Shown here: piece after piece, positions 1-13,519 of the stretch | How the letters are laid out: each line of letters starts with the position of its first letter | Position numbering within the stretch: the first letter of the stretch is position 1 | NCBI GenBank assembly: GCA_963930735.1 | Contig: OZ005740.1 | Coordinates: forward strand, 348,524,262 to 348,588,261 | Length of the DNA stretch: 64,000 bases | Source: Dioctria linearis | Lineage: Eukaryota > Arthropoda > Insecta > Diptera > Asilidae | Direction: 5' to 3' | Program-made: the position numbers and the translations under genes | Notes under the pieces: model-generated | What the model was told of the DNA's origin: nothing | The model's database searches: none | Seen by the model: the letters and a program-made list of their open reading frames with translations, nothing else

Positions 1-251
1 GTAACAAGTGGGACTAAAAGTGATTAATGAATAGAAATGTCATATTAGAGTAACTTGACCGCTCATTCTCAAATTCTGCTAGATGTTTACATATATATGT
101 ACAAAGCAGGAGTTCCATTGTTCCATTAGCCTAATTTGTTCGAGCAAGATATCGTTCGAAGGCAATACTTACAGCTCGGAGTACATAATGACAGCATCCA
201 CTAAATACAAATCAAGAAAATCAATCAAAATAGCCTTTCCATATCTAAATA

Positions 252-663
252 CCCGGCCAAGTGCGAGTCGGACTCGCGCACGAAGGGTTCCGTACCATCG
301 TACAAAATTTAACACTATGTCCTTTTTATTTATTTTTTCAAATTAGAGCAGGTGTCATTTGAAAATAAATGCTGTTATTTGAAAAAAAAATGCCTACTTA
401 TGATAATTATAATAAATGAGAATAAAACGAGGAAAAAACGCCGAAAAAATCACGTTTCTTGTATGGGGCCCTCTTTAATTTTCAATTTTATTTTATTTTT
501 ATTATTTTTTGTTATATCGCCAATAGAAAAACACAGTCTGTGAAAATTTCAACTGTCTACCTATTACGGTTCATGAGATGCAACCTGGTGGCGGACGGAC
601 AGCGAAGTCTTAGTAATAAGGTTCCTGTTGTTACCCCTTGGGGCTCGCACAATCGGAGCCCAA
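252..663 (+). repeat. widespread insect interspersed repeat (CCCGGCCAAGTGCGAGTC family)
   Basis: The block starts CCCGGCCAAGTGCGAGTCGG, runs through CGCACGAAGGGTTCCGTACC, then the internal landmarks AAAATCACGTTTCTTGTATGG and TGAAAATTTCAACTGTCTAC. It ends with GACGGACAGCGAAGTCTTAG and GTTCCTGTTGTTACCCCTTG. I recognise this order of motifs from a repeat common in many insect genomes, particularly moths. The 3' end has diverged (the usual GGGTACGGAACCC is degraded). Short frames overlapping it are not genes. Confidence 0.75.
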
Positions 664-1674
664 TCAGAACTTTATCAATGAACAGTCGAATGACCGAATT
701 TAAGTATATTTAAATCTAATTCAAATTTGCCTGTGATAACTGAAAAATAAATTGTGTTGGAAAATTAATTAGTAAATACGTTATCAGTTTGCCGTTTAGA
801 GTTAGCTGCACATTACTGTATTGCCAAGTTTTACGACTTAAATGGCAACAACATATTTGGCATATCTTGAACACCTTCGAAAATATAGCCATAATGGGCT
901 ATAGCCAACTAGAACGAGCTGACTCTTGTCAATACGGTAATATGGTAGTTGACTATTTGTAGTAGCTATTCACAACAACTAACCATACATATAGTCAAAT
1001 ATGCCTCTGCATGAGCCCAATTTATCATATAATAAAGAAGCCAAGTGTTAGACGTTAACACATTTTGATATCAATTTTATCCTTCTAGTTTAATATTAAT
1101 TTTACTAATAGATGAATGAAATCAACGTAAAAATAAAATAAATTTTGGTGTAAGTTACAATTAATAGCTATTTTATGACTACGGTCATTTTATAAAATAA
1201 CTTTGATGAAGGGTTATTAGGTCTGCTTAATAAAGTCGAAAAAAATTCGGAGGAGCTCAGAGGAGAGCAGGGCAGTTCACCTTAGGTTAACTGTCAAATT
1301 TAAAGTAGAGCCGAAAAGAGCAGAAATAAGCCAAAAAGAGTAAAACGGAGCAAGAAGATCACACAGTTTTCTGAAAGATTAATATCAAGAAACATCTTTT
1401 CACTAATAAAAGTAAAAAAAAAACCCCCCCAATTTTTTTAAATGATTCCAAGAGCATACAGTCAAGAAACTTATTTTTTTCTACAAAAACCCACAATTAT
1501 TTGAATTATTTATCAGAAATGCCAACATATATACAGTTTTCAAATACCTGCTCCAATATGCTCCTTCGAAAAAGTTACGAGCAGAAAATCTTGATCTGGG
1601 TCACTCCAATTCACTTTATAGCAGACTCATGAAACACAGTTCAGTCCACATTCGAGTACTTCAGAGCAGTTTGA
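664..1674. other. AT-rich intergenic or intronic DNA, nothing recognised
   Basis: No open frame or repeat that I can name. A short inverted pair (ATTACTGTATTG near 813 and CAATACGGTAAT near 931) could mark a decayed element. Confidence 0.3.
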
Positions 1675-2260
1675 AAGGATTTTGAAGATATTTAAGAAGA
1701 TTTTATCATTCGGGTTATCCCAAGGTATATACATAGAATACAAAGTATCCCCATTACGAGCCAAGTTCAATAGTATATTAGTGAAGAACTATTGTGAAAA
1801 TGTATAGGAAAGTACGGTACAGAGAACACAATACTCTCTCTCCTCTCTCTGTCTTTCCTATAAAGTATATACATCAGTCATAGATTTATGTCACAGACTC
1901 TCAGCTGCAATGTGCCAAAATTTTATGGGAAAACTTAGGAGGTCAATAGATCAGGAGGCGATAGTACTCACCTAGTCAAACAAAAAATTGTATGGCATGG
2001 GCGAGGGGGGGGGGGGCATATCAACCGTTTAGGAGTTACAGGATGATTAGACAAAAAGCTAGTTTATAAAAAAACACCCTGCATTTTAAATATTTATTTA
2101 GCTTGTTGTCTCAGTTGCACTACAATAATGTACAGTCAAGTTCTCTTCCCCCATTCATGCAAAAGACGATATATGTATGACATTATTTGTTACTTTCTAG
2201 AAAACAAGGAAAATTTCCAATTTCGTTCGGCAGTGTCCTACCTTCTTATTAGGTTGCCTA
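1675..2260 (+). repeat. repeat A, copy 3, interrupted by about 380 bp
   Basis: 1675-1722 (GGATTTTGAAGATATTTAAG... ATCATTCGGGTTATCC) and 2104-2260 (TTGTCTCAGTTGCACTACAA... TTTCGTTCGGC) match adjacent parts of the repeat at 49730-50345 in the same orientation. There the two parts are contiguous. The 1723-2103 segment is therefore an insertion in this copy (or the other copies lost it). The insert contains GAGTTACAGGATGATTAG and AAACACCCTGC, which resemble the ends of the foldback element at 48667-49400. Confidence 0.6.
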
Positions 2261-5200
2261 AAGTACATCGTGTGAATAAAAACTTCAAACACACAAATGT
2301 AACAATCGTAACGAGTGCGCAAAGTGCCATCGATAAAGCTATAAGAGTTCATTTTATAAGAATTAGTAACATTACAGTAGTAATTATAAAAGTTAGATGG
2401 AATTGAAACTAGATAACAAAATAGCTCTGCTCAAGCATAAGTGAAATTAATAACTTCATTAGTTACTATAACAAGAAAATGAAGATTCAGTTTGGAAATC
2501 GATAAGTAAGATTTTGATGATAGCTAAATGCATATCAAAAGTAAGAGTACCTACCTACAATAAAAATAAATAACCAAAACTCGATTTTAACTAGGATCTC
2601 TCTGTGAGGAACATGTAACTTGACTCTAGTTTAAGACCTTTATATTGCTGAATTTCATGATAAATTCTAATCAGAATTTATATGTGCAATTCAACTTGTC
2701 AAGTTGCTATGACTTTACACATTGTTCAAGTTCACTCTGCAAATTCAATTATTCTGATGTGAACTAGAACTAATTGTATCAATCTACATTGGGGTTAAAA
2801 AAATATATATAATTTTTGTCGATAATAATTGATTACCTTTTAAATCTCGAGTATGTATATAAGCATATCCCTAATTATATGAAATGATATGATATGTAAC
2901 TCACAGCAGAAATCCAGAGAATCCTTGAATCGCCTACATTTTTGCTACGTTGCAACCTTTTGCACTTTCAATCTTGATTTTGCATCAAATCAAAACCTGC
3001 CAATATTGGCCCCAACGTCCAGTTATATCCAAATAATTATTTGTACCTTATTTCGTGTTAAAAGAATAATTTTTCGACGGTAGGTAGGTATATGTATGTG
3101 CTCACAGGAATATTGTTGTGAAATAATTTCTTTCTTGCTACTCAAAACTTAAACGAAATTCATGTAGCTCTTATATACACATAAATGTAAAATGCATAAT
3201 TGAAACAAAAAAACACTTAAACCTTGGTCAATAATTATTGAAAATACAAAATTCACTAAATTTTAACTTTGATAGTAGTCAAGGATCACTACAACTTCTT
3301 CTGATATTTAATACTATACACTTCACAGGATTATTCGCGTTTTTTTTTTCATTTTCATTATCACTGTAATCAACTGAATATTTCTGAATAATAAGAAAAT
3401 GTAAAACAAACAAACATCCTGTTGCGCTCTTCTTAACTTGTATATTTAAGCCTTTTCTTATCTGGCATTTTACTAACACTAACCCGGTTTTCATCCAACT
3501 ACCAACTATCGTAAAATTTACGGAAAAAAAGTTTTTCTTTACTTTATTCAACACAAATTCCCTGAACTTAAAATTTTGCCACATCTCATATATGCATATA
3601 TCTATATATATATATATATATATAACACCAGAGTAATGACATCTGCCCTTCCCTTCCCGTGTATCCTGAAAAACTATCAAAATATCGCAAGCCCATATAA
3701 GCTGAAGTCAGGTATGCGGGCAGTTTCCTCCCTGTTAGAATGAATTCCATCCATTTTACAACTAAACATCATCCCTTCCTGTACGCACGAAGTGCAGTGT
3801 AAGTCCTTTTGACTTAAAATGTATAAAGGTCTGGTTATTGGTAGTAGCCAGAGAATGCACAAAAAAGTTCAGGTAGCGGTAGATTTTTATGTGAGAACGC
3901 AGCATCGTAATGCACCAAAGATTCCTAGAAAACTTTTTCTACTTCAAATAAAGAATATCATCTGAAATAATGGGTACTGTAAACTCAAGTTCGGGCCCGA
4001 CATGGGTCTATGAATAGATTTTAATGGTATGAGTAGCTTGCGCGAAGGATTTAAGGATCATACGACGAGGAAGTGTAGTAAATATACGCACGGCTTAAAA
4101 TACATGAACAATTTTGTATCTGGTGTAGAAAGCTTAAGAATGAAGGCGTCAGAGAAAAGAGTACCTCCTGGGGTTCGATTTCGGATGAAAGAATCCCGTA
4201 TTTATATTGACTGAAGGAAATGTGCATTTTTGTGGGCTTCTGAGTTCTATTAATCCAGGGATTATATACATACATGCGTACAGAGATAATCGTGCGATCG
4301 TTTAAACTTGCATACTTTACCTTGAACATGAATTCTTTTTGGATATTTTTTTTTATTTTGTATTTCCGTCTTCTTTTTAAAGAAAGAGGGATTTTTTTCT
4401 CTCTCTCGCATTGTAGTTATGTGCTTATTAGAAAAATATAAGAAAACGAATTAATTAAATGAAATTAGTTTTGAAGGAGTTTAATAAATATCTATCATTA
4501 CAGGTATGCAATATTCAGATATTATCGAATCGACATAAAGGGTAAATGTAACAAACAAATATAAGCAATGGGAGAACCGTTTACTTGGGTAGATATAGGT
4601 ACCAGAGATAAGAAGTTAAACGAATATGTACCTAGGTATACGTACTCGATCAGAAGAACGAAGCAAGTTAATATTTAAGCAGTGACTATGCTGACAAGTT
4701 TACCTTCTGTAGGTTATAATGTACCTAGTCCAAAAGCCTTGAAGCACAAATTAGTAATCCCAGATATTTAGAAATTTACTGGCCCATACAGATTTTGTAT
4801 GAATCTTTTCCAGTAGATTATACCGAAATGAAGCACACATTTTTTTCAAATGAAAGCGAGATTCATTATATTTCTTAACAAAGGCACACAACTTTATCCG
4901 TATTACGTTTTTGTACTCCTCAATTTTAACTTTGATGACGTATTCTAATCCAATTCTTTGTCTTCATGATCGACACAAAATTAGTTAATCAATTCCCGCT
5001 CTGATTTCCGTTTGCTGTATATTCATGTTTGACCTTAAACTTGTTCATCACATGTAATAAACTTGGATGTATAAATTTCTCAGCATTATAGGTGTTTTTT
5101 TTTTATATGAACAAACATAACATGAAGTTATATTTTTTAAGAAAGGTTTCAGGTTTGTATTTGGCCTCAAGGAATACTGTCTTGAGATTTCAGATTATAA

Positions 5201-5835
5201 TTGAAATTCCTGTAGTACCTCCAGTCTTTATTGAGGCTTGTAATAATTGATTTGATAGAGCTTAGCTACATTTTGAGGTGGAACTCAACTATTGAGCTGG
5301 CTAATCCAAGAGGAGCCTTTTATTGATCGCATACAAGGTGATAAAATTTTAGGTATATTGGAAAAAAACACTAACACAAGACAAAGGAAGGCCACAAAAG
5401 GACGAACACGCCACTGTATTTAAACTTATTAACATATAATATAAACTTTGGAATTTCTCTGAACAATCTTAAAGTTATTGACGTAAATAATCTTTTTAGT
5501 ATGAATATGATTATGGAGCTAACTAGAAGCAACAAGATTTTCTCCGATTTTAGAAATTTATATAAATATATGCTTTAGGTTTTAGGACCTGTTTTAGGTT
5601 AGATCTTTGTTCTTCATCCATGATTAGTGTACAAAAACAGTGAGAGTGAGATCTTGCTGCATGGTTGTGGCCGGCCCGTCAAGGCCTTTTAATGTGTTGG
5701 TGTCATCGCCACTTCATGGCTTGTATTATTCTGTGGGTTACGTAAAACATGTATAACGGACCCTACAGACACTACTGAATTCGCTTACATTATCAAAGTT
5801 AACCTAATGACAAGTTTAGAAGCTGTAGAGGAAAA
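2261..5835. other. AT-rich non-coding DNA with a TA microsatellite
   Basis: This contains a (TA)n tract at about 3600-3622 and long T/A runs. Frames of 60-130 codons exist (for example minus 3680-3279, which translates the TA tract as YIYIYI) but lack any domain, and their composition looks like background. Nothing else is recognised. Confidence 0.35.
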
Positions 5836-6545
5836 TTGGAAAATTTCTTCTGTTTTTTAGAATGAAACAAGTAATTTCATATACTTTCGTCTTTTGCATT
5901 AATAGGGGAAAAGAACTTGGCTCTGCACTATTGTAGTGCAATTGATACAACGAGTTAAAAACAAAAATCGAGAGAACGTAGGATTACCTGAACGACAAAA
6001 TCTTATTAAATCCCTCAAAATCCTTTCAACCTATTCATAATAATGTACATCAGGTCACACTACCTCCCATTTTTAAGAAAAAGATAAATTTCGCTTTGGC
6101 CCAGATGCTGAAAGGAGATGTAAAATTCTTCTCAAATGAAATTCTCATTTTTATCGAAAATATCAGAGAATCCAGCAAGAATTTCTCCCACTTAATCTCT
6201 TCAGAGCAAAGCGAATGTAAACAGAAGCACGTGCTGCTCAATTAGCATAGAAATTACATTAACAAACATTGTCCATGCTATAAAAAACATTGGCCGATTC
6301 TCTAAATTTTTCAGTAAAAACCGGTTTTCACAAAAGCGCGGGAACATTTTATGAGAGTAACACGTGAAAACTCCGCCTTTTTAATTTATTTACGAAAATG
6401 AAACATTTGCCATTCTGTTTCGTTGCATGGAATCTGGGCTTTCACATTTTTTATCTTAGTTCATAAAAGTTTTAAAATATTTTTTTTTGTATTTTTTTTT
6501 TTATTTCGTTCTTCATTTTCTTGCTGTGTAAATTTTAAATGTAAA
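5836..6545 (-). repeat. repeat A, copy 1
   Basis: It is the inverted counterpart of 49730-50345. Shared landmarks include ACAAGTAATTTCATATACTT, CGTAGGATTACC, AAACCGGTTTTCACAAAAGC followed by GCGGGAACATTTTA, and CATTCTGTTTCGTTGCATG. Similarity ends at about 6545 (GTGTAAATTTTAAATGTAA), where the 49.7-kb copy continues directly into repeat B. It holds no credible coding frame. Family unknown. Confidence 0.7.
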
Positions 6546-8351
6546 ATACACTCGGAAATTATCATGGGATCACTTTTCTATAGTTGTCTCTTTTTGGTTT
6601 AAGTACTGTATTCCGCTGAACTTCAAATAATAAGTTCTATACAAAATCCACTATAGTTCACTTTCAGTTCAGTTTTATGGGTATATATTTTCCAAATGAT
6701 GATATAGAATAAAAATAAAAAAGATGGCAATACAACATTTGTAATCTTTTCTCTGTCCCCCATAGGGATAGGCAGACAAAAATTGCTTAATTTTATTTCC
6801 TTAAAAATCGAGTTTAAGAAATATTTAATGTTAGATATATGAGATAAGCTTCCAATAAAAATAATAATTTTGAATATATTTGGAATTTGTTGAGCTTGCA
6901 GTATGAATGTTAAAGCGAAAATGAAACTTTAAATTAGGATAGTTTTCACACTACTGACAATAAAAGTGGACCCATATGAAATAGAAGATCAACTAGTTAT
7001 GCATGTCAGTGGCATATGGCTACGCACAGTGAATATGAATAACAGTTACGTAGAAGATAGTTATTTGATTTTTGGCCAACAATTTTCGAAAAGTTGAAAA
7101 GTGTATGTAAAAACAAAACAAACAAACAAAATAATAAACGTCTTATGTGAAATATTTAACCAAACATACCTGATCTCTGTTCTTTCGAAAAATCGTAATA
7201 TTCCTTAGTATAAGTGAAGATCCATTTTTAGGCTAGTGTTCCTTTTACCTGAAAATATATTCGTTAGTAAAATTCTAGATAGATAGTATAAAAAATACTA
7301 ACCTTCAATGGAAGAATGATCGGAACTATACCCTCTACTCAAAATATAAAATGAAATTACTTTCAAAACTTTATATGAGTAGTGGTAAAAAAACAAAAAC
7401 AGTTCAAAATGTACTAGCTATACAAAAGTACAAAAATTATCACAACGTTTCTTTTTATTTTAAAGGCTGGGGGACAAACGTTTCCAAACACGGAGGCCAG
7501 GTTGGCCCATTGTGCTAAACATATCACAACTGGTACTGTAACAACTTGTTACTGATATTGGAGGAAGAAGAGAAAATTTCAATTAAAAATATCAAAATAA
7601 AATTCTATCTTAATTTTGGACAAATATATGTACATAAACTAATTAACCAAAATAAACATTTATAATATGAAAGAATTAAAAAAATAATAAATTTTAATAA
7701 ATTCACATTTATTTTCTTTCTATTTTTCAAAAATAATTAAAGAAATAAACAAAACAAGAGTTTTTAAAATATATCAATATAATACAAATCAAATTTTCCC
7801 AATTTCTGAAAGTAAAATGAAGATCAAGTCAACAAAAGAAATGAAAAGAAATAAAATTAACTTAAATTTAAAATAAAATATTTATCTAAAAATGGAAGAA
7901 AAGTGAAGTGTTACTTTGTTTTTGATTATCAAAACTTTAAACATTATAAGTGTAATGTAATTAACTAACTAAATAATAATAAATATAAAAATCTTGTACT
8001 TTAATTGGAATTATAATTAATTAATATATTATTCTAGTTTTATTTAAAATAATTAAGGTATCCAACCATTTTTGGAATAGTTTTCCTTTTAACCACAATA
8101 CATAATATATGTACATATGTACGTATTACGTGTGCATAATACATTTAAAAAAAAAAATTATTTTAGAACAGGTAATAGAATCTAAATTTAACTTTTTATG
8201 TTAATTGGAATGCATGGTTCATATAATGAATATAGCCTTTTGAGGATAAAATTAGTCCTTTCAAATTTTATTTTACTGATTAAATTAACCGTTTTCCACA
8301 ACTATGTACATATTTCCCAAATTTAATTCGACTTTTTAATTAGCATGCCCA
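6546..8351. other. AT-rich segment separating repeats A and B in this copy
   Basis: In the 49.5-50.3 kb copy, repeats A and B abut; here about 1.8 kb lies between them. It is strongly AT-rich, without a recognisable transposase or terminal inverted repeat. Confidence 0.35.
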
Positions 8352-8532
8352 TTTTTATACCCTAGATGAAATCTGTACTGCACCAGAAATAATGATGGTA
8401 GAGCAAAATGGATTGGACACCCACGCAAAATATTAAAAGTTATTTTGATTCTTGCATGTCCGTCTGCCTGTCCGTCCTCACAATAACTCGAGAACGCGTT
8501 GACTTAAAGGTCTGACATTTTGTACACGGCCT
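8352..8532 (+). repeat. repeat B, copy 1 (TTTATACCCTAGATGAAATC type)
   Basis: It starts TTATACCCTAGATGAAATC and carries GAAATAATGATGGTAGAGCA, TCCGTCTGCCTGTCCGTC, ATAACTCGAGAACGCG and TTGTACACGGCC. It matches 49533-49709 in inverse orientation. The TATACCCT...GTCCGTCTGTCCG...AACTCGAGAACG order is a familiar pattern in repetitive DNA of flies, often near retroelement ends. Confidence 0.65.
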
Positions 8533-9927
8533 TTTCATAGAAATAGTATATACAATTTAAAAAAAGGGATAAATCCTTCTTGGTGTTGTCGTATATAAAT
8601 TTTGAAAGTGATCAGTCATTGACGTGTTTTTATTTTTTTTTATACAGAAGTTCTTCAGAATATGAGATCCTTTGAAATTTGTTTGTTGTTTGGGCTTAGG
8701 CCGATTTTACTTGTGTGTGTGTTGTTTATTAAAGTGTTTACATTTTATCATTGTAGAAGAGATTTTGAACTTTTCAGTGATGAGCAAACAAAAAGAAAGA
8801 ACACTTCAATTTTATGAATCCGAATGTAAGAGATTTCAAAAAATATATTTCAGGGAAAAAGATAAAGCAAAGAAACGAAAAATAAAACAGCTTTAATGGC
8901 TCATCTTGAATGAACAAACTAGGCACAAATCAACAACTATACTTTTTTCTTCTCATCAATAAATAATTTGTTTGATGTGTGTGCTTGTCATATAAGATGA
9001 CAATTTCAAAGGCCGTTCACTACCATCAAAAGATAAAGAAGCAGCCTGAGTAGAGAAAAATTTGGTAAAAGATGAAGACCATGGCTAAAAATCAGACCAC
9101 TAGAAGAATTGGTATAGTAATGCTCCATCCAAATGATTGGGATGAGAAAATGTGACCAATACCAACGAAAGCATCCGTTTTTATGAACAAAAAAAAATGT
9201 TATCCTTAACACTAACCCGTAGTAAATGAAGTTACTGCGAAAAGGACCAAAGAAACTGCAAAGGAGCAAGATCCTTTTGGATTACTTCTAGTTCCCAAAT
9301 AAATATCTAATGTAAATCCATTTTACATTTCTCCTTTTACGATTTCTTGGAATGCGTTCCTATTTCATGTATTAAATAAAAATTCAGTGCGTTCTTTCGG
9401 AGAAAATTCGTTCATTGAGAAAAAAGGTTAACTTAATCTGGAAATACTTTTGTTTCGGAAGACTTAAGTAAATTCATAGTAAAAATAAGAAATTGTAAAG
9501 AGTTCATAACAAATAAATTTATAAAAAAAAAAATTGTGAATTGAATTAAACAGAAAAAGAAAACTTTGAATAATACCATAACAAGATGGAGTAAAATTCA
9601 ATGATAATTAACATGAGCATAATTATCGAAATATTTTGGAAATTTCAATCACAAATCAAATGCCACTCAACTAAGCATACATAATATTATCATAATAAAG
9701 TTTAAATTTAAATTTAAAAATCGAACAGATTGTGAAATATTTCGATAATTATTTCGTCAATGATCATTGAATAGTCCATCTGTTTAGGGCTACGCTATAA
9801 CAGCTCTTTTAAGACTTTACACTTAACTTAAAATCCTACTGTAAGTTGGTATTTATACAATTAACAGATAAAAAAAAAAAACTAGAAAAACTGAAATATA
9901 AACATAATAACAAAAAAAAAAATCTAA
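8533..9927. other. AT-rich DNA; likely 3' untranslated or downstream region of the last lola exon
   Basis: A 74-codon plus frame (8672-8896, ending with a Lys-rich MSKQKERTLQFYESECKRF segment) and an 87-codon minus frame (9269-9006) exist. Neither shows a domain. DNA just below 9928 should include the 3' UTR of the exon above it. Confidence 0.3.
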
Positions 9928-10193
9928 TTAAGTATATGGAATGAAGTACAACGATGGTGCTATATCATTGTCCATAATGGACTTTCTAGCTGAAATGAAA
10001 ACATGATGAACCTTAGACATGTGCCTTTTCAAATCTTCATTTCTTTTATATTTGGACGGACATAAGTCACAGCAAAATTTTGGTGGAACACCGATACATT
10101 CGTTTCGAATGTGTCGCTTGAGGTGGGCTTTTCTCAAATAACTTTTTCCACAGACAGAACATGGATAACGAAGTTGATACTTCTTTGTTAAAT
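9928..10193 (-). CDS. lola: lola-type alternative terminal exon (last in array, C2HC + C2H2)
   Basis: Acceptor TATTTACAG, leftover AT, then 87 codons to TAA at 9928-9930. The tail begins LTKKYQLRYP and enters finger 1, CSVC-x12-H-x4-C (about residues 11-32, ends HIRNEC). After IGVPPKFC comes finger 2, CDLC-x12-H-x4-H (about residues 41-62, ends HMSKVH). One extra cysteine directly precedes finger 2. About 25 residues without a domain close the protein. No further finger exon was found between here and base 1, so this may be the 3'-most variable exon of the gene, though the window end prevents certainty. Confidence 0.9.
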
Positions 10194-13100
10194 CTGTAAA
10201 TAAAAAAATACGTTAATATCTCTTAAATTTAAATTTAATTATATAAAAAAAATGTTTTTTTTTATTTATTTTGTAGAATTTAAATTAGTTGCATTTTTTA
10301 TGTATGTACAGGATTACTAAAATAAAACAATTCTAGAAATTTTAAAGATTTATTTAAAGTCTATCTAAAATATTTTAAAATTCGATTTTATTATAAGGCA
10401 TTCATAAGATATATAATATCTTATTGATGATGTGATGCAACGGAGTGATTATAATAAGCTAAAACAATCATTTTAATTCGTTTTCTATGAGCACTTGATT
10501 TTGTTTTTATATTTGAAATATCTAGAACTAATGTTAAAATCAATTTCGTTAAAGGTTTGTGAAAAAAAACAATTTCTAAATGTCTATCAAATTAATTGTT
10601 ATGCAAAAAATATGTTTTAAAAATCCTTTATATGCAGACTTGGGGGAGATTGAATTTCAATATGCTATTTTACTCTGGAATTGACTTGACTTTTCATTAA
10701 AAAAATTTCCTTTCTCTGGCAATTATTGGTTAATATTCAAAATGTAGGCTACCTTTAGAAATTACTTTAGTGCTATGATTGTATAGTAAAAACAAAATTT
10801 GGACGACAGGTATTAATCCTTAAATGTTGCTGCCATACATACATACAAGTTGCGATGCATTATATTTAAACGAATTTTTCACGATTTTCTTGATTTAATT
10901 GAATTAAATTGAATTATTATCCTTGAGACAGTCAGCAATATCAGATGCATGATCCGGCATCAAAGTGCAGCGTTTGAAATATCGTAAAAATGACAAATAC
11001 GCTGTGGGAAACGTAGGACTTCACTGGACAAGGCCTTAAGCGGGAATCAGATTGAAAATTTTAAACACTAAAGTTCGCTCCGCGACATTCAAGAAGTCCC
11101 TCTGGAATTATTTAAACCATCTCAAGGAATCGATATGGGTTGATTGGTTGGTTGGAGAAGAAAAGTTGTTAAGAGCTGCGGCCAATGAAAGGGTCTAGTG
11201 TGTTCACCTTCCCAACCCCTTATTTTGAAAGCAGGATAGACATAGTTTGCAGGTGGTATCGAGTAATCGACTAGGACTCTCCGTCCTCTTATATTCCGAA
11301 CACCCTGTATATACGTGGACTGATTATATTACTAAAATTGTTTGCAAGCAAATGGGATCGATTTTGTATATGCGTTTCTTTTCCTAGAAACACGTTGAAA
11401 AATATACAATTAACAAGAACAAGATGTGGAGATTTAAGTACGATTCAAAAAATAATAATCTATGCAACTTTTAGGATATAGTTGATCAAATTATCCAGCA
11501 TTGTAATGAGCAACGGAAAAGGAGTGTTCGACAAGTCAACAGAGACAAATAGAAAGTAGACTTTTTCCATTAGATCATATTAACATCTGAGCAATGTGTA
11601 TCAATCGCAGGAAATACACTCCAAAACTTAACTAGCGTGGAGGAAATGCAGGATTGATTGTTATGTAAACTAAGATTGGATCAACGTCAGTATAATTTTC
11701 CAATGTATATGAGTGAATTTTCTAATATCTAATCAATCCACCAATAAAATAAATCCAGCATGTAAACGTACTAAACGTTCATAGTCCGTACACGTATTTT
11801 GAAATTTCAGGTACATACAAACGTAGATAATCGATAAGACGGTCGAAAACTCGAAAGGAATGTTTGAGTATGTTTTCAAGTCGATCCTTAGTAGTACCAC
11901 CCAACACATATTCTCTGCTTTTAAGAGATATTTAATCGCAAAAGAAAATGTACTAATTGCGTAGTCATTGCACGAAAGAAAAGTATAAAAAGTATGAAAA
12001 GAAAGTTTTTCGAATTATCACCACCGCTAAAAATGACTTTAACGTCGTCATTCAAGCTGGAAATTGGTGTGATGAGGTCGCTTACTGCTTCCGAAGACAC
12101 ATTGTGAAGCAAAGAGGTTTTCTTATTTATTTAATGGAGTTACTGTAATCGAACGTTACAGATCAACAGCATTAGATTTTTTAAATAATACCTAACCGGA
12201 AGGAACTTGAAGAGCATAAGGTACACATAAAAGTGCGGCAATATTATTTCTTTAATCAGATGAAAATTTATTTGTAGAATAAAAGGAATTTGTAATTATA
12301 TATGGATTGTAAACAAAAAGAAAATTTAAACATTTCACAACACATTCTATTTATTCCACATATTTCAGATATGGAGCAAATATTATTAAGAGATCTGGTT
12401 CTAATAAAAGCATCTACGCTTGCAATGAACATCATCATTTGTACATAAAATGGACAGTGTATAGAATTGAAAGTAAGACGGTTCAAATGGTAGCACTGAT
12501 GGAAACTCTATGGAAAGCAATAGGTTTGTACTTTTACTCTAAGGCATTGAATCAATCAATGTTATCTGTTCAACTTCGAGTATTATAAACCAATGTATCT
12601 AGCCGAACTAAACGGCTAAATAATTTAATTTAAATTTTTCATGAAGAAATAAGGATCAACGATTGTCGCTTCTTTTATACATAGTTATATATAATTATTT
12701 GCATAGGTATTTATATTCTAATCAAATGAAATTCAAATTTTCTATGGTTCACTAATTTATACAGAATGTCCGGGTTAAATTTACCAGTCGGGTGTCCACT
12801 GTTCAGTGATAGGTTACAGTGAGCTGAACTAAAAGTCATTGGATAGCCTGCCTTCGTTTCGAAGTTATGACTTAATAAGGGAATAGGCATTTATATTTTA
12901 GTATCATCACCGAATGTACAGTATACAGAAAATTTCACTAGAAAACATTTTTATCGGCGTAATTTTATTTATTTATTTTTTGAATTCTTTATTGTGGCCA
13001 AGTTTTCACTTTTTTTCTCTTTTGAACTCTTTACAATAATCAAGGATGACAACAAGTCATCAATAAATTCTTTCTTTAAGTCATACATAGAATTAAAGAA

Positions 13101-13519
13101 AAATCATTGCAATTTTGACGAAACAAGACCAATAAAATGACTTATCGTGTCCCAATAACTTCTCTGATTAAAATAAGAGTTATATACAAATAATTAGAAG
13201 CTTTATACTAAATCCCATAAGAGGATTGAAAACATTTATACAGGATAACCCGTAAAAGGTGGATTAAACTCTAGAACAAAATTGAGTTATAAAAAAAAAC
13301 TATATTTCCCTATGAAACTACTACTACGCATTTCCCTTTAACTTAAGAATGCTTTGTGCAGAGCATAAACTTAACTTAAATGGTACAAAGAAACAATTAG
13401 AAATTTTAAAGTACTTTTTCTCAAAAACTGTTACAAATAATGAAGAAGGTTGTGAAGGACCCTCTTGAAATGTAATGTAATAGTAAAATATTTGAATATT
13501 TGTACAAGCACACTCTCAG
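10194..13519. other. intron between lola variable exons; no gene seen
   Basis: AT-rich. It contains ACACCCTGTATATA (about 11301-11315) and AGAATGTCCGGGTTAAATTTA (about 12764), motifs seen at ends of insect DNA transposons, but no coding remnant. No zinc-finger codons on the minus strand. Confidence 0.4.

Noticed and set aside
3279..3680. 133-codon minus frame
   Set aside because: Part of it translates a TA microsatellite and the rest matches no domain. Its composition is like background, and no start or splice context supports it.
8672..8896. 74-codon plus frame ending in a Lys-rich segment
   Set aside because: Low complexity, no homology that I recognise, and adjacent to repeat B.
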